64,000 bases of DNA from Streptococcus suis (GCF_902702775.1 NZ_LR738724.1:496001-560000); one strand, 5' to 3'; shown: positions 44,511 through 54,045, counted from the first letter of the stretch. Notes: a model not told the origin generated them from the letters alone. Made by a program: numbers and translations.

Positions 44511-45244
44511 AAAAATTGATTCACTATCTGGCACCTGACTTGGACCTGCCTCAGACAGAGGACGAGCAAGAATGGGCCTTGCGCGCCTTGATGAATCTTT
44601 GGGAGCCCAAGGTCCTGCCAGCAGAGTTTTGGACCTTGCAAGATGCCTATTTACAGGAAAAGTTGTCTCAGAAAAATTTGACTGGTCTATCCGATTTGCA
44701 GGAGGTGGAGCCGCAGATTTATATCTGGCAGGGGGACATTACTAGCTTGCAGGTAGATGCTATTGTCAACGCAGCCAACAGTCAGCTCTTGGGTTGCTTT
44801 GTGCCGCATCATCGCTGTATTGACAATGCCATTCATTCGCAGGCGGGTCTTCAACTACGGCTGGCTTGTTATCAACTTATGAAGGTTCAAGGGCACTTGG
44901 AAGCAACGGGTCAGGAAAAGATAACGCCAGCCTACAATCTGCCAGCCAACTATGTCATTCATACGGTTGGGCCGATTATTCAGGCGGAGGTTAGTCCTCA
45001 AGATGAGGCACTGCTCGCCTCCTCTTATCAAAAAAGTTTGGAAGTGGCTGTTGCAAATGGGCTGACCAGCATAGCCTTTTGCTGCATCAGTACAGGCGAG
45101 TTTCGTTTTCCCAACCAGTTGGCTGCGGAGATTGCGGTCAGAACTGTGCGGAATTTTATCAAAGAACATCCAGAAATCAAGGTAATTTTTAATGTTTTCA
45201 AAGATGAGGATAAAGAAAACTATCAAAAATTACTAAAACATTAG
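44498..45244 (+). CDS. zinc-dependent macrodomain ADP-ribosyl hydrolase
   Basis: 248 residues. A helical N-terminal extension (1-75) precedes the macrodomain, with GDITSLQVDAIVNAANSQL (about 79-97) and GCFVPHHRCIDNAIHSQAG directly after. The Cys/His set in that block fits the zinc-containing macrodomain class linked to SirTM. It removes ADP-ribose placed by the partner enzyme. The stop codon overlaps the first half-site of the MarR-type operator at 45241. Confidence 0.88.
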   Translation: MEKLEKLIHYLAPDLDLPQTEDEQEWALRALMNLWEPKVLPAEFWTLQDAYLQEKLSQKNLTGLSDLQEVEPQIYIWQGDITSLQVDAIVNAANSQLLGCFVPHHRCIDNAIHSQAGLQLRLACYQLMKVQGHLEATGQEKITPAYNLPANYVIHTVGPIIQAEVSPQDEALLASSYQKSLEVAVANGLTSIAFCCISTGEFRFPNQLAAEIAVRTVRNFIKEHPEIKVIFNVFKDEDKENYQKLLKH

Positions 45245-45300
45245 TCAAAGTGATTGACTAATTTTCTTTTTTTGATAAAATGGTAAAAAACTTTGACTAA
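45241..45300 (+). promoter_or_regulatory. promoter and MarR-type operator array of the oxidoreductase-marR operon
   Basis: TTAGTCAA (45241-45248), 5-bp gap, TTGACTAA (45254-45261) forms a perfect inverted repeat; a third TTGACTAA is at 45293-45300. The promoter is TTGACT (45254-45259), 16 bp, TGA-TAAAAT (45276-45281), so one half-site is the -35 and the third lies at the start of transcription. Binding by the MarR protein encoded downstream would repress the operon. Confidence 0.6.
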
Positions 45301-45321
45301 TTCGATGAAGGAGGACAGTTT

Positions 45322-46299
45322 ATGAAAGCTGTTGTAGTTTCAAAAGCAGGTGGTCCAGAGGTTTTGGAGGTACGAGAAGTAGCAAAGCCACAGGTCAAAA
45401 CAGGCTGGTCCTTGGTAAAAATCAAAGGGTTTGGTATCAACCATTCGGAGATTTTTACCAGACAAGGCTTGTCACCAAGTGTTGTCTTTCCGAGAATTTT
45501 AGGGATTGAATTGGTCGGAGTGGTCGAGGAAACGACGGAACCGACTAGGTTGCCAGTTGGGCAAAGAGTTGTGTCCATCATGGGCGAGCTGGGGCGTGCT
45601 TTTGACGGTGGCTATGCAGAATATACTCTGGTACCCAATCAAACTCTCTACCCTGTTCAGACTGATTTGGACTGGGTGGAACTAGCTAGCGTCCCTGAAA
45701 CCTACTACACTGCCTACGGCTCCATGAAAAATCTCAAGCTGGAAGCGGCAGATCGGATCTTGGTGCGTGCGGGGGCTAGCGGGGTTGGACAGGCCTTTGT
45801 CAAATTGGTGCGGAGCCAATTTCCAGACCTTCCTATCTACGCTTCTGTCCGCAAGTTAGAAAAGACGGATCAGCTGCTTGCCTCTGGTTTTAGCCAAGTC
45901 ATCCTTGAAAAAGACGGGCGTTTGCAGACGGACCTGACCTTTAGCAAGATTTTTGAGTTGGTCGGGCCTGCTACCCTGTCGGATTCGCTGGTTCATCTAG
46001 AAGAGGACGGCATTGTCTGTTCAACGGGGCAGCTAGGTGGCAAGTGGTATCTGGAGGACTTTGATCCCATTGAGCAGTTGCGAAAGAATGTTTACTTGAC
46101 TACTTTTTATTCGGGCCATGTCAATCAGGACAAGTTACAGGAGATGTTTGACTACATAGCTCGTTATCAGGTGCCAGTTGGGCCTGAGAAGGTGTTCAGT
46201 CTAGATACTATACAAGAAGCGCATCGCTATTTGGAGGGGTCAGAGGCTTTTGGTAAGGTGATTGTGCTTAATAGGGAGGGTGACGATGACAGAAGTTAG
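45322..46299 (+). CDS. MDR-superfamily zinc-less alcohol dehydrogenase / quinone oxidoreductase
   Basis: 325 residues. A GroES-like N-terminal domain (KAVVVSKAGGPEVLEV ... GFGINHSEIFTRQG) is followed by a Rossmann domain with VRAGASGVGQAFVKL near 147-161. Zinc-binding residues of classical alcohol dehydrogenases are missing, which points to NADPH:quinone or enoyl reductase activity on electrophiles. AAGGAGG precedes the ATG. It overlaps marR by 14 bases and stands behind the operator array. Confidence 0.88.
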   Translation: MKAVVVSKAGGPEVLEVREVAKPQVKTGWSLVKIKGFGINHSEIFTRQGLSPSVVFPRILGIELVGVVEETTEPTRLPVGQRVVSIMGELGRAFDGGYAEYTLVPNQTLYPVQTDLDWVELASVPETYYTAYGSMKNLKLEAADRILVRAGASGVGQAFVKLVRSQFPDLPIYASVRKLEKTDQLLASGFSQVILEKDGRLQTDLTFSKIFELVGPATLSDSLVHLEEDGIVCSTGQLGGKWYLEDFDPIEQLRKNVYLTTFYSGHVNQDKLQEMFDYIARYQVPVGPEKVFSLDTIQEAHRYLEGSEAFGKVIVLNREGDDDRS

Positions 46300-46735
46300 G
46301 AAAAGAAGTAAGGATTATGCTCGTATGTTTGACCAGCAAGTCGGGCTCTATGAGGGCTACGCTCGCCGGCATGGGCTCAATGCAAAATGCTTATCCATTC
46401 TCATGTGGATTTATTATAATCCCGGAGGTGTGACACAAAACTGGGTCAGTAAGAAGACCTATTCAAGCAAACAAGTTGTCAATGCTACTGTAAAGAAATT
46501 TTTGGATGGAGGCCTGGTAGTTTTAGAGGAGAATCCAGCAGATAAGCGACATAAGAAAATTAAATTGACAGAGGAGGGGCAGCAATTTGCTAGTCGCATT
46601 TTGGACCCCTTAGAGGAGGCAGAAAATAAGGCGCTGTCTCAACTCAGTCAGGAGGAACAGGAGCTTATGCTAGGATTAATTCAGCGCTACAGTCAGAGTC
46701 TCATGGCTATTTTAAAAGGAGAAAATGATGATTGA
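46286..46735 (+). CDS. MarR family transcriptional regulator
   Basis: 149 residues. A winged-helix MarR fold with NPGGVTQNWVSKKTYSSKQVVNATVKKFLDGGLV as the HTH (about 47-80) and the wing NPADKRHKKIKLTEEGQ. In pneumococcus, as I recall, a similar regulator precedes the proV-proWX choline transporter. Expected to bind the TTGACTAA sites upstream of the oxidoreductase gene. ATG 46286 has GGGAGG 5 nt upstream. The next gene overlaps by 8 bases. Confidence 0.88.
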   Translation: MTEVRKRSKDYARMFDQQVGLYEGYARRHGLNAKCLSILMWIYYNPGGVTQNWVSKKTYSSKQVVNATVKKFLDGGLVVLEENPADKRHKKIKLTEEGQQFASRILDPLEEAENKALSQLSQEEQELMLGLIQRYSQSLMAILKGENDD

Positions 46736-47459
46736 TTATCAAAATGTATCCCTGACCTGTAAGGTTAGCGGACCAATCTTGAAAAATTTGACCTTTGATA
46801 TTCAAGAAGGGGAGTTCTTTGTCTTAATTGGACCGAGTGGTAGTGGAAAGACCACTACGTTGAAATTGATTAACCGTCTAATTGAGCAGACCGAGGGAGA
46901 GGTTTTTTTTCAAGGTAAGCGACTTAAGGATTTCGATCTGCGTGAATTACGTTTGGAGACAGGTTATGTCCTTCAGCAGATAGCCCTTTTTCCAAATATG
47001 ACGGTAGCTGAAAATATTGCTCTTATTCCTGAGATGAAGGGCTTGAACAAGGAAGAAACCTTGACGAGGACGAGAGAGCTCTTGACCAAGGTTGGCTTGG
47101 AACCAGACAGCTATCTGAATCGTTTGCCCAAGGACTTGTCTGGAGGAGAAAAACAGCGGATCGGGATTTTGCGGGCCATCATTGCAAATCCAAAGGTTCT
47201 GCTCATGGACGAACCTTTCTCAGCTCTAGATCCAATCAGTAAGGCTCAGTTGCAGGACTTGATTAAGGAGTTACATGAGGAATTCAAGATGACAACGGTT
47301 TTCGTTACTCATGATATGGATGAGGCGGTTAAATTGGCGGATCGCATCTGTCTCATGCAAGATGGACAAGTTGTGCAATTAGGAAGTCCTGATGAATTGA
47401 GGAATCATCCTGCCAATGATTTTGTCAAGGAATTTATCAGAGCTCGAGGAGGTATGTAA
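46728..47459 (+). CDS. osmoprotectant/choline ABC transporter ATP-binding protein
   Basis: 243 residues, OpuCA/ProV-like ATPase lacking the C-terminal CBS domains found in longer homologs. Walker [11 protein letters not shown] is near 36-45, the Q-loop [13 protein letters not shown] follows, then signature LSGGEKQR and Walker [14 protein letters not shown]. It powers uptake with the permease/binding protein encoded next, sharing the stop/start base ATGA-like junction. Second ATG of ATGATG is chosen for spacing from AAGGAG. Confidence 0.9.
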   Translation: MIDYQNVSLTCKVSGPILKNLTFDIQEGEFFVLIGPSGSGKTTTLKLINRLIEQTEGEVFFQGKRLKDFDLRELRLETGYVLQQIALFPNMTVAENIALIPEMKGLNKEETLTRTRELLTKVGLEPDSYLNRLPKDLSGGEKQRIGILRAIIANPKVLLMDEPFSALDPISKAQLQDLIKELHEEFKMTTVFVTHDMDEAVKLADRICLMQDGQVVQLGSPDELRNHPANDFVKEFIRARGGM

Positions 47460-48970
47460 TGAACCTATTTGAAACCTTTATAGAACGAAAGGATGAGTGG
47501 GGAATCGCTCTTTTTGAACACCTTCGCATCTCCCTTCTAGCTTTGATTATTGCGATTGCAATTGCAGTACCTTTGGGACTGATTCTATCTAGTAAAAAAC
47601 GCTTGACTGAGTGGAGTCTGCAAATAACAGGTATCTTCCAAACTATTCCATCCCTTGCTTTGCTTGGTCTTTTCATTCCTTTTATGGGAATTGGAACCTT
47701 GCCAGCAGTAGTAGCACTCGTTATTTATGCTATCTTTCCTATCTTGCAGGGGACATTGACAGGCCTTGGAGAAATCGACCCTTCTCTGGAAGAAGCAGCA
47801 ACCGCTTTTGGCATGAATAAATGGGAGAAGTTGAAAAAATTTAAGTTAGCTCTTGCCATGCCTATTTTGATGTCAGGGATTCGGACAGCTTCCATTATGA
47901 TTATCGGAACGGCGACTCTGGCGGCCTTGGTGGGGGCTGGGGGCCTGGGCTCCTTTATTCTACTTGGAATTGACCGCAATGATTCAGCCTTGATTTTGAT
48001 TGGTGCGGTATCGTCGGCTGTCCTTGCAGTACTTTTCGGTTACGGCATTCGTCTGTTGCAGGACAAGAAACCCAAGACAATTTTGTTGGCTCTATTGGTG
48101 ACTTTATTTACTGTTGGAGCTAGTTATGTTCCCATGCTTAATTTTTCCACAAAGCAGTTGGTCATTGCAGGGAAGCTTGGTGCAGAACCTGAAATTCTCA
48201 TCAATATGTATAAGTTGCTGATTGAGGACCAGACAGACATCAAGGTGGAGATAAAACCTAATTTCGGAAAGACTAGCTTCCTGTATGAAGCACTCAAATC
48301 AGGATCGATTGATATTTATCCTGAGTACACAGGGACCATTACAAGTACTCTTTTGAAAAATTCACCAACGGATTTATCAACGAATCCTGAGGAGGTTTAT
48401 ACTTACGCTAAAGAAGCGATTCTGGAGCAGGATGGTCTAATGTATCTAGCACCAATGGCCTTCCAAAATACCTTTGCCTTGGCAGTGACAGAAGACTATG
48501 CTCAGAAAAATGGCATTGAAAAGATTTCGGATTTGGCAAAAGTGCAACAGACAGCTGTCGCAGGCTTCTCTTTAGAGTTTAATGATCGCGAAGATGGTAA
48601 TATCGGTCTAAAAAATCTATACAATCTCCAACTCAATGTCAAGACCATGGAGCCAGCCCTTCGTTATGAAGCTATTAAGAGTGGTAATGTGCAGATTATC
48701 GAAGCATATTCTACAGACAGCAAGGTAGTCACTTACAAATTGAAAGTCCTAGAAGACGACAAACAGCTCTTCCCCCCCTACCAGGCCGCTCCGCTATTGT
48801 CCAAAGAAACCCTAGAGAAATACCCTGAGTTGGAGCAAGTCCTAGGAGTCTTGGCAGGCAAAATCTCGACCGAGGAGATGATGCGGATGAACTATGCGGT
48901 TGATGTGGAAGGCAAGTCGGCAGAGCAAGTGGCGAGGGAATATTTGGAACAAGAAGGATTGTTAAAATAG
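47459..48970 (+). CDS. ABC transporter permease fused to substrate-binding domain (choline/betaine type)
   Basis: 503 residues, a permease-binding protein fusion. The first half (about 1-215) has five or six membrane helices and the permease EAA loop [26 protein letters not shown] further helix (about 204-220) leads to an extracellular OpuAC-type binding domain (from [15 protein letters not shown]) with DIYPEYTGT. Aromatic residues that may cage the quaternary amine are there. It works with the ATPase upstream to import choline, carnitine or betaine; choline also feeds teichoic acid decoration in some streptococci. Confidence 0.9.
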   Translation: MNLFETFIERKDEWGIALFEHLRISLLALIIAIAIAVPLGLILSSKKRLTEWSLQITGIFQTIPSLALLGLFIPFMGIGTLPAVVALVIYAIFPILQGTLTGLGEIDPSLEEAATAFGMNKWEKLKKFKLALAMPILMSGIRTASIMIIGTATLAALVGAGGLGSFILLGIDRNDSALILIGAVSSAVLAVLFGYGIRLLQDKKPKTILLALLVTLFTVGASYVPMLNFSTKQLVIAGKLGAEPEILINMYKLLIEDQTDIKVEIKPNFGKTSFLYEALKSGSIDIYPEYTGTITSTLLKNSPTDLSTNPEEVYTYAKEAILEQDGLMYLAPMAFQNTFALAVTEDYAQKNGIEKISDLAKVQQTAVAGFSLEFNDREDGNIGLKNLYNLQLNVKTMEPALRYEAIKSGNVQIIEAYSTDSKVVTYKLKVLEDDKQLFPPYQAAPLLSKETLEKYPELEQVLGVLAGKISTEEMMRMNYAVDVEGKSAEQVAREYLEQEGLLK

Positions 48971-48979
48971 GAGAACATC

Positions 48980-49741
48980 ATGTCACATCAACTAGATAAC
49001 GCTAAAAATCTTTACCTTCGTGGCATTCGGGACGGGGAAATCAAGGAAGTTCATGAAAACTATATGGGTGCCAGTTACACCCAGCACAGTACGGGTGTGC
49101 CTGATGAGAAAGAGGGCTTTGCGGCTTTCTTTGAGGACTTTTTCAAACGCAATCCCAAGCGGGAAATCACCATTGTGCGTGCCATTGAAGACGGGAATTT
49201 TGTCTTTGTCCATGTCCACCAGAAACTCAATGACGGTGAGGCTGAGTGGGTGACGGCGGACATCTTTCGTTCGGATGAAAATGGTCGTATTGTCGAGCAT
49301 TGGGATGTTATTGATGCCTATCCAAAAAACATTGGTGAAACAGACCCGATTTACGCAGACTTTGAGCTGACAGACCTAGATAAGACTGAGGACAACAAGA
49401 AAATCGTCCGTCGTTTCTTGGTAGATGTCCTTCAAAATGGAGAAATCGACAAGTTCGAGGACTATGTGTCAGCTGATCTGATTCAGCATAACCAAGACAT
49501 AGCCCAAGGCGGTGCGGCCTACAAGGGCTATCTGGTAGAGAATCAAGTCAACTACGACTTTGTCTTTAAGGTGATGGGACAGGGTGACTACGTCGTGGCT
49601 TATTCGAAAGTCTGGATTGCAGGTCAGGACTACGCCCACTTTGACATCTACCGCCTCAAAGACGGAAAGATTGTCGAGCACTGGGACAACAAGGAAGTCA
49701 TGCCAGATAAAAAAGACTTGACCAATTTAGGGAAGTTTTAA
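48980..49741 (+). CDS. tandem SnoaL/NTF2-like domain protein
   Basis: 253 residues made of two NTF2-like (SnoaL, polyketide cyclase-like) domains. The two halves, about 1-125 and 135-253, both show the pattern RGIRDGEIKEVHENYMG... / LQNGEIDKFEDYVSAD... and ...IVEHWDVID / IVEHWDNKE. The double domain indicates internal duplication. These domains occur in hydrolases and isomerases and in many proteins of unknown function. AGGAGAA precedes the ATG, 9 nt after the transporter stop, so it belongs to the same operon. Confidence 0.82.
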   Translation: MSHQLDNAKNLYLRGIRDGEIKEVHENYMGASYTQHSTGVPDEKEGFAAFFEDFFKRNPKREITIVRAIEDGNFVFVHVHQKLNDGEAEWVTADIFRSDENGRIVEHWDVIDAYPKNIGETDPIYADFELTDLDKTEDNKKIVRRFLVDVLQNGEIDKFEDYVSADLIQHNQDIAQGGAAYKGYLVENQVNYDFVFKVMGQGDYVVAYSKVWIAGQDYAHFDIYRLKDGKIVEHWDNKEVMPDKKDLTNLGKF

Positions 49742-49750
49742 TGGAAAAGT

Positions 49751-49787
49751 AAAGCAGGCGAGCTCGGTTGAGATTGTCTGCCTTTTT
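49751..49787 (+). terminator. probable terminator after SnoaL gene
   Basis: AAAGCAGGC... / ...GTCTGCCTTTTT, a bulged stem with T-tract. Confidence 0.45.
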
Positions 49788-49848
49788 ATAATAGCAACAT
49801 TCTTTACTTGCTATATTGCATATTTATACATTTTTTGAAAGGATATGG

Positions 49849-49854
49849 TACAAT
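49849..49854 (+). promoter_or_regulatory. extended -10 promoter of aminotransferase
   Basis: TGG-TACAAT, about 32 bp before the start codon. Confidence 0.6.
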
Positions 49855-49885
49855 AAGGGCAGAATAAATAAAAGTAGGAAGTTTA

Positions 49886-51010
49886 ATGAAATTACCACGT
49901 TTTGGCGTTGAGGAATGGCTGAATGTCCATGAAAATAGCGCGATTTATGATATAGCAGGGGTGTCCATTTCTTCATTGACTTTGGAGGAATTGTTTGCCT
50001 TGTCGGGCACTAATCCTGAGGATTTTTATGAGAAATTGCAGGGCACCAAGCTCAACTATGGCTGGATAGAAGGTTCGCCAGCATTTAAAAAATCGGTTAG
50101 TCAACTCTATACAGGCGTCAAGCCAGAACAAATTCTCCAGACCAACGGGGCAACAGGGGCCAACTTGTTAGTTCTTTATAGTTTGATTGAGCCAGGAGAT
50201 CATGTCATTTCCCTTTATCCGACCTACCAACAACTCTACGATATTCCAAAGTCCTTGGGAGCAGAAGTGGATTTGTGGCAGATTGAGGAGGAAAATGGCT
50301 GGTTGCCAGACTTGGAAAAACTACGTCAGCTCATTCGTCCTAATACTAAGATGATTTGCATCAACAATGCCAATAATCCAACTGGTGCTGTCATGGATAG
50401 GACTTATTTGGAAGAATTGGCGGAAATTGCTGGTGAAGTTGGAGCTTACATTCTATCGGATGAAGTCTATCGTTCCTTTTCTGAGCTGGATGTGCCATCT
50501 ATTATAGAAGTCTATGATAAAGGAATTGCTGTAAATAGCTTATCCAAGACCTACTCCCTGCCAGGTATTCGCATTGGTTGGGTGGCTGCCAATCTTGAAG
50601 TGACAGATATATTGAGAGATTATCGGGATTACACTATGATTTGTGCAGGTGTCTTTGACGATTTGGTGGCTCAATTAGCTTTGGCTCATTATCAAGAAAT
50701 TCTAGAACGAAATCGGCGCATTTTAGAAGAAAATCTAGCAATTTTGGACCAATGGATTGAGAATGAACCCCTCGTTTCCTATATCCGTCCAGCGGTTGTT
50801 TCTACCAGCTTTGTCAAGATTGCAGTAGATATGCCTATGGAAGATTTTTGCTTGCAACTTTTGCAGGAATACGGTGTTCTCCTAGTTCCTGGTAATCGAT
50901 TTGAACGTGACGGCTATGTCCGTCTAGGTTTTGCCTGTGAACAAGAAACTCTAATCAAAGGATTAGAAAAACTATCCCAATTTTTAAGAAGATTCGATAA
51001 AGAAAACTAG
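49886..51010 (+). CDS. PLP-dependent class I/II aminotransferase
   Basis: 374 residues. PLP Lys is in VNSLSKTYSLPGIRIGWVAA; NNANNPTGAVMD (substrate-binding Asn) and YILSDEVYRSF (PLP ring Asp and Tyr) are clear. The fold is that of aspartate/tyrosine-type enzymes, close to those annotated as capreomycidine synthase-like or MalY/PatB relatives; the amino acid used is not predictable. It is alone between a promoter and a bidirectional terminator. Confidence 0.88.
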   Translation: MKLPRFGVEEWLNVHENSAIYDIAGVSISSLTLEELFALSGTNPEDFYEKLQGTKLNYGWIEGSPAFKKSVSQLYTGVKPEQILQTNGATGANLLVLYSLIEPGDHVISLYPTYQQLYDIPKSLGAEVDLWQIEEENGWLPDLEKLRQLIRPNTKMICINNANNPTGAVMDRTYLEELAEIAGEVGAYILSDEVYRSFSELDVPSIIEVYDKGIAVNSLSKTYSLPGIRIGWVAANLEVTDILRDYRDYTMICAGVFDDLVAQLALAHYQEILERNRRILEENLAILDQWIENEPLVSYIRPAVVSTSFVKIAVDMPMEDFCLQLLQEYGVLLVPGNRFERDGYVRLGFACEQETLIKGLEKLSQFLRRFDKEN

Positions 51011-51031
51011 CTCAGTGGTTGAGCTAGTTTT
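51003..51031. terminator. bidirectional terminator aminotransferase / DUF2974 gene
   Basis: AAAACTAGCTCA pairs perfectly with TGAGCTAGTTTT around 5 nt; stop codons of both convergent genes lie in the arms. Confidence 0.85.
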
Positions 51032-52205
51032 CTTTATTTTCAGCTGTAGTTCTTTGGAACAATTTCCGCCAATCTGGCAGGGAGATTTCAGGGCTTGGAA
51101 TGGAGGTGCTAATATTGTCCTTCCAAATTTGGTAGCGAGTGTCAAAGAGTAGCCGAATGAGTTTGTCCATCATTTCAGCTTCTTCTGGAGCTACTTCTTT
51201 TCTCAGTCGATCAATTTCCTGTAATTTCTGTAGGGGATTTACCGTGATGTCGCTAAAACGTTCAATTCCTGCTTTGATGAAAATGCCGAAAAACAAATCG
51301 AAGAAGTCTCGTAATTCATCGTCTGTTAAACTAGTTGTCCAAGTTTTTAAGGCTTGGTCTGTTTGTAGGCTATCGCTGGTCAGGGCAGGGGCTAGTTTGA
51401 AGTCGCTTCCGTCAACCTCCCAAGAAAAACTGATGTGTTGTAGAATGCCGAGGGTATTACTCTGAACGATTTGAGCATTTTCTGGTGTTTCTAACATCAT
51501 ACCGACAATTGAATTCTGGGGAATGACAGGGAAAATCCGTTGGTGAATAGCTTGGTAACTAGGTGCTTCCAAGTGTTTTTTGTGTAAGCCAGGTGAATCA
51601 AAGGGATAGATAGCTAGGATTCTATCCTGTTGGTCTGTAGCTTGCTGGCATGCAGCATAGAGGGCTAAATTTCCGCCTTTCGAATGACCTGCCAGATAAA
51701 AATGGCCCATCTGCTGCATCATAAGTTTTTCTAAGTAGCCACTCGCTGCACGTTGGGCAGGAATTTCATCCATATAGGTCATGTGGAAATCTTCCTTCCA
51801 ACCGATAATGGTGTCGTCTGTTCCTCTGAAGCAAGTCACAATTGTTTTTCGGTCAATGCGATAGCTGATAGCTGAAAACTGCTTTTCCTGTTCCAACTGA
51901 TAATCGTCAACGAAGCCAAATGCCTTGATAAATTTGAAGCGTTTGGATTTGGCTAGAAGTCCAAGTAAGGCTAGGCGGTTTTTGGTCACCATAGAAAAGG
52001 GAGGGAAATTATTTTTGTAGGTCTCTTCAAAGGCCGCTGCCAACCGATCAAGTCGTACACCATTTTCTGTAAAAGAGTAGGGGACCAGATTATCAAAAGG
52101 GAGGTAGGAAAGTTCGGTCAGAGCCAGAATATCTAGCTTATTGATAGGTTTATCATAAAAATTATCGTATTGAGTTTCTTCAATATAGGTTAATAAATTC
52201 GGCAT
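51024..52205 (-). CDS. DUF2974 (Mbeg1-like) alpha/beta hydrolase
   Basis: 393 residues. The nucleophile elbow YLAGHSKGGNLALYAA (about 168-183) places Ser in GHSKG, and TIVTCFRGTDDTIIGWKEDFHMTY forms the preceding strand-turn. DUF2974 proteins are lipase-like intracellular hydrolases of unknown substrate in Firmicutes. The final 100 residues are helical. Convergent with the aminotransferase. Confidence 0.85.
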   Translation of the reverse strand: MPNLLTYIEETQYDNFYDKPINKLDILALTELSYLPFDNLVPYSFTENGVRLDRLAAAFEETYKNNFPPFSMVTKNRLALLGLLAKSKRFKFIKAFGFVDDYQLEQEKQFSAISYRIDRKTIVTCFRGTDDTIIGWKEDFHMTYMDEIPAQRAASGYLEKLMMQQMGHFYLAGHSKGGNLALYAACQQATDQQDRILAIYPFDSPGLHKKHLEAPSYQAIHQRIFPVIPQNSIVGMMLETPENAQIVQSNTLGILQHISFSWEVDGSDFKLAPALTSDSLQTDQALKTWTTSLTDDELRDFFDLFFGIFIKAGIERFSDITVNPLQKLQEIDRLRKEVAPEEAEMMDKLIRLLFDTRYQIWKDNISTSIPSPEISLPDWRKLFQRTTAENKEN

Positions 52206-52339
52206 AGCAGTCCTTTCCTTTTTTATCTAGTATAACGAAATATGTGGGGAATGACAAATCTGCACTACTGATGACCTGGTTTTATAGTCTACTTCTTGTG
52301 TAAATGTATAAAAATACTCAAATTTGTTCCAATGTAAGC

Positions 52340-52345
52340 TATAAT
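52340..52345 (+). promoter_or_regulatory. -10 element of the two-component/ABC operon
   Basis: TATAAT; ribosome site AAAGGAG at about 52362. Confidence 0.5.
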
Positions 52346-52374
52346 AAATAGTAGGGATATGAAAGGAGATAGTT

Positions 52375-53058
52375 ATGCAGAAAATTCTTCTTATCGAGGA
52401 CGATAAAACGATTAGCCAACTAGTTGCTAAAAACTTGATAAACTGGGGTTACCAGGTGCAAGAAGTCAAGGATTTTCAGATGGTTTTGGAACAGATGGAA
52501 GAGTTTCAGCCCCATTTGATTTTACTGGATATTGGCCTGCCTTTTTTCAATGGCTATTACTGGTGTCAGGAAATTCGCAAGACATCCCGTGTGCCCATTA
52601 TGTTTCTATCTTCCCATGACCAGCCAATGGATATTGTTATGGCGATCAATATGGGGGCGGATGACTATGTGACCAAGCCCTTTGAAATGACGGTTCTCCT
52701 GGCCAAAATACAGGGGCTTCTCAGAAGAACCTATGACTTTGTTGGTGAACAAAGTTTACTCTGGTTTGAGGAGATTTCTCTAGACTTAAAGACCATGCAG
52801 GTGTCCTATGGACAGGTTGTGGAAGAGCTGACGCGAAATGAATTTCAGATTTTACGGGTGCTTTTTGAACATGGCAAGGAAGTGGTCAGCCGTGAGGAGC
52901 TGATGAGAGAACTCTGGAACAGTGATATTTTTGTGGATGACAATACCCTGTCGGTTAACATCGCTCGCCTGCGTAAGAAATTGGCAGAACTGGGTCTGCC
53001 AGATGTGATTGCGACCAAGAAAGGAGTAGGCTACGGCCTGGTGTGGACACATGAATAA
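52375..53058 (+). CDS. OmpR-type response regulator (BceR-like)
   Basis: 227 residues. Receiver domain with Asp52 as phosphoacceptor (LILLDIGLPFFNG), Lys101 in VTKPFE, and acidic pair IEDDK at 7-11; a C-terminal winged helix (about 130-225, with LRKKLAELGLPDVIATKKGVGYGL). It overlaps the histidine kinase gene by 8 bases and stands before a Bce-type ABC transporter, the classic antimicrobial-peptide detoxification module. Confidence 0.92.
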   Translation: MQKILLIEDDKTISQLVAKNLINWGYQVQEVKDFQMVLEQMEEFQPHLILLDIGLPFFNGYYWCQEIRKTSRVPIMFLSSHDQPMDIVMAINMGADDYVTKPFEMTVLLAKIQGLLRRTYDFVGEQSLLWFEEISLDLKTMQVSYGQVVEELTRNEFQILRVLFEHGKEVVSREELMRELWNSDIFVDDNTLSVNIARLRKKLAELGLPDVIATKKGVGYGLVWTHE

Positions 53059-54043
53059 GGATGATTTTGGCTCATTAGTACCAGGATTTTTGACATCATG
53101 GCTTGGTCATCGCTTGATTTTTCTGATAGCCTACGCCATTTTTGCTGTGGCTATTCTGGCTTATAGTAGCCTCTTTGACATCAAAAGAAACCTGATTTTC
53201 TATGCCATCCTCCTCCTCAGTATTTGTTGGATTCTCGCCCTTCTCTGGGATTTTGTCAGGGAATTTTCCCGCTTTAGAAAAATCTGGCGTGGTCAGAAAG
53301 TGGCTACTGGGACAGCCAGTGAACGTTGTTTGCAGGAAAAAGTGGAGTGGCTAGAAGTTCAGAACAAGAAAATCCTAGAAAAACAGAGACAGGAACAGAC
53401 AGAATTAGACGACTACTACACCCTCTGGGCCCACCAGATGAAAACACCTATTGCAGCCAGTCAGCTCTTGGTCAAGGAAGTAGATAGTAGTCCAGTCCGG
53501 CACCAACTGGAATCTGAACTCTTCAAGATTGAGCAATACACAGGTCTGGTTTTGAACTATCTCCGTTTACAGTCCTTTCATGATGATTTGGTTATCGAAT
53601 CAGTCAATTTGGATGAACTGGTCAGAAATCTAGTAAGAAAGTATTCCCTCTTTTTTATCCAGGCCAATACCAGCTTGGACTTGGGACTGCTGGATAGGAC
53701 AGTAAAGACCGACAAACGCTGGCTGGGTCTCTTGATTGAGCAAATTTTATCCAATGCCCTCAAGTATTGTCAGGAGGGGACCATTTCGATTGTTTTGGAT
53801 GGGGATGATTTAGTCATTCGCGATACGGGAATTGGGATTGCAGAGAGTGACTTGGAACGGGTCTTTGAGCGTGGTTTCTCAGGTTTCAATGGCCGCAGAA
53901 CCCAGCAATCTTCGGGTCTGGGGCTCTATCTCTCACGGAAAATTGCTGCGGAGCTGGGCTATTCCCTAAAGCTAAAATCAAAAGTGGGGCGGGGAACAGA
54001 GGTGCGAATCGGTATCAAAGAAGTGGAGTTGATTTTTGATTAA
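53051..54043 (+). CDS. intramembrane-sensing histidine kinase (BceS-like)
   Basis: 330 residues. Two membrane helices (about 22-42 and 48-67) with almost no extracellular loop mark the intramembrane-sensing class. His128 in WAHQMKTPIAASQLL is phosphorylated; N-box LIEQILSNALKYC, G1 IRDTGIGIAESDLERVFERGFSG and G2 SSGLGLYLSR follow. Such kinases do not sense peptides directly; they respond through the BceAB transporter encoded downstream. Confidence 0.92.
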   Translation: MNKDDFGSLVPGFLTSWLGHRLIFLIAYAIFAVAILAYSSLFDIKRNLIFYAILLLSICWILALLWDFVREFSRFRKIWRGQKVATGTASERCLQEKVEWLEVQNKKILEKQRQEQTELDDYYTLWAHQMKTPIAASQLLVKEVDSSPVRHQLESELFKIEQYTGLVLNYLRLQSFHDDLVIESVNLDELVRNLVRKYSLFFIQANTSLDLGLLDRTVKTDKRWLGLLIEQILSNALKYCQEGTISIVLDGDDLVIRDTGIGIAESDLERVFERGFSGFNGRRTQQSSGLGLYLSRKIAAELGYSLKLKSKVGRGTEVRIGIKEVELIFD

Positions 54044-54045
54044 TC

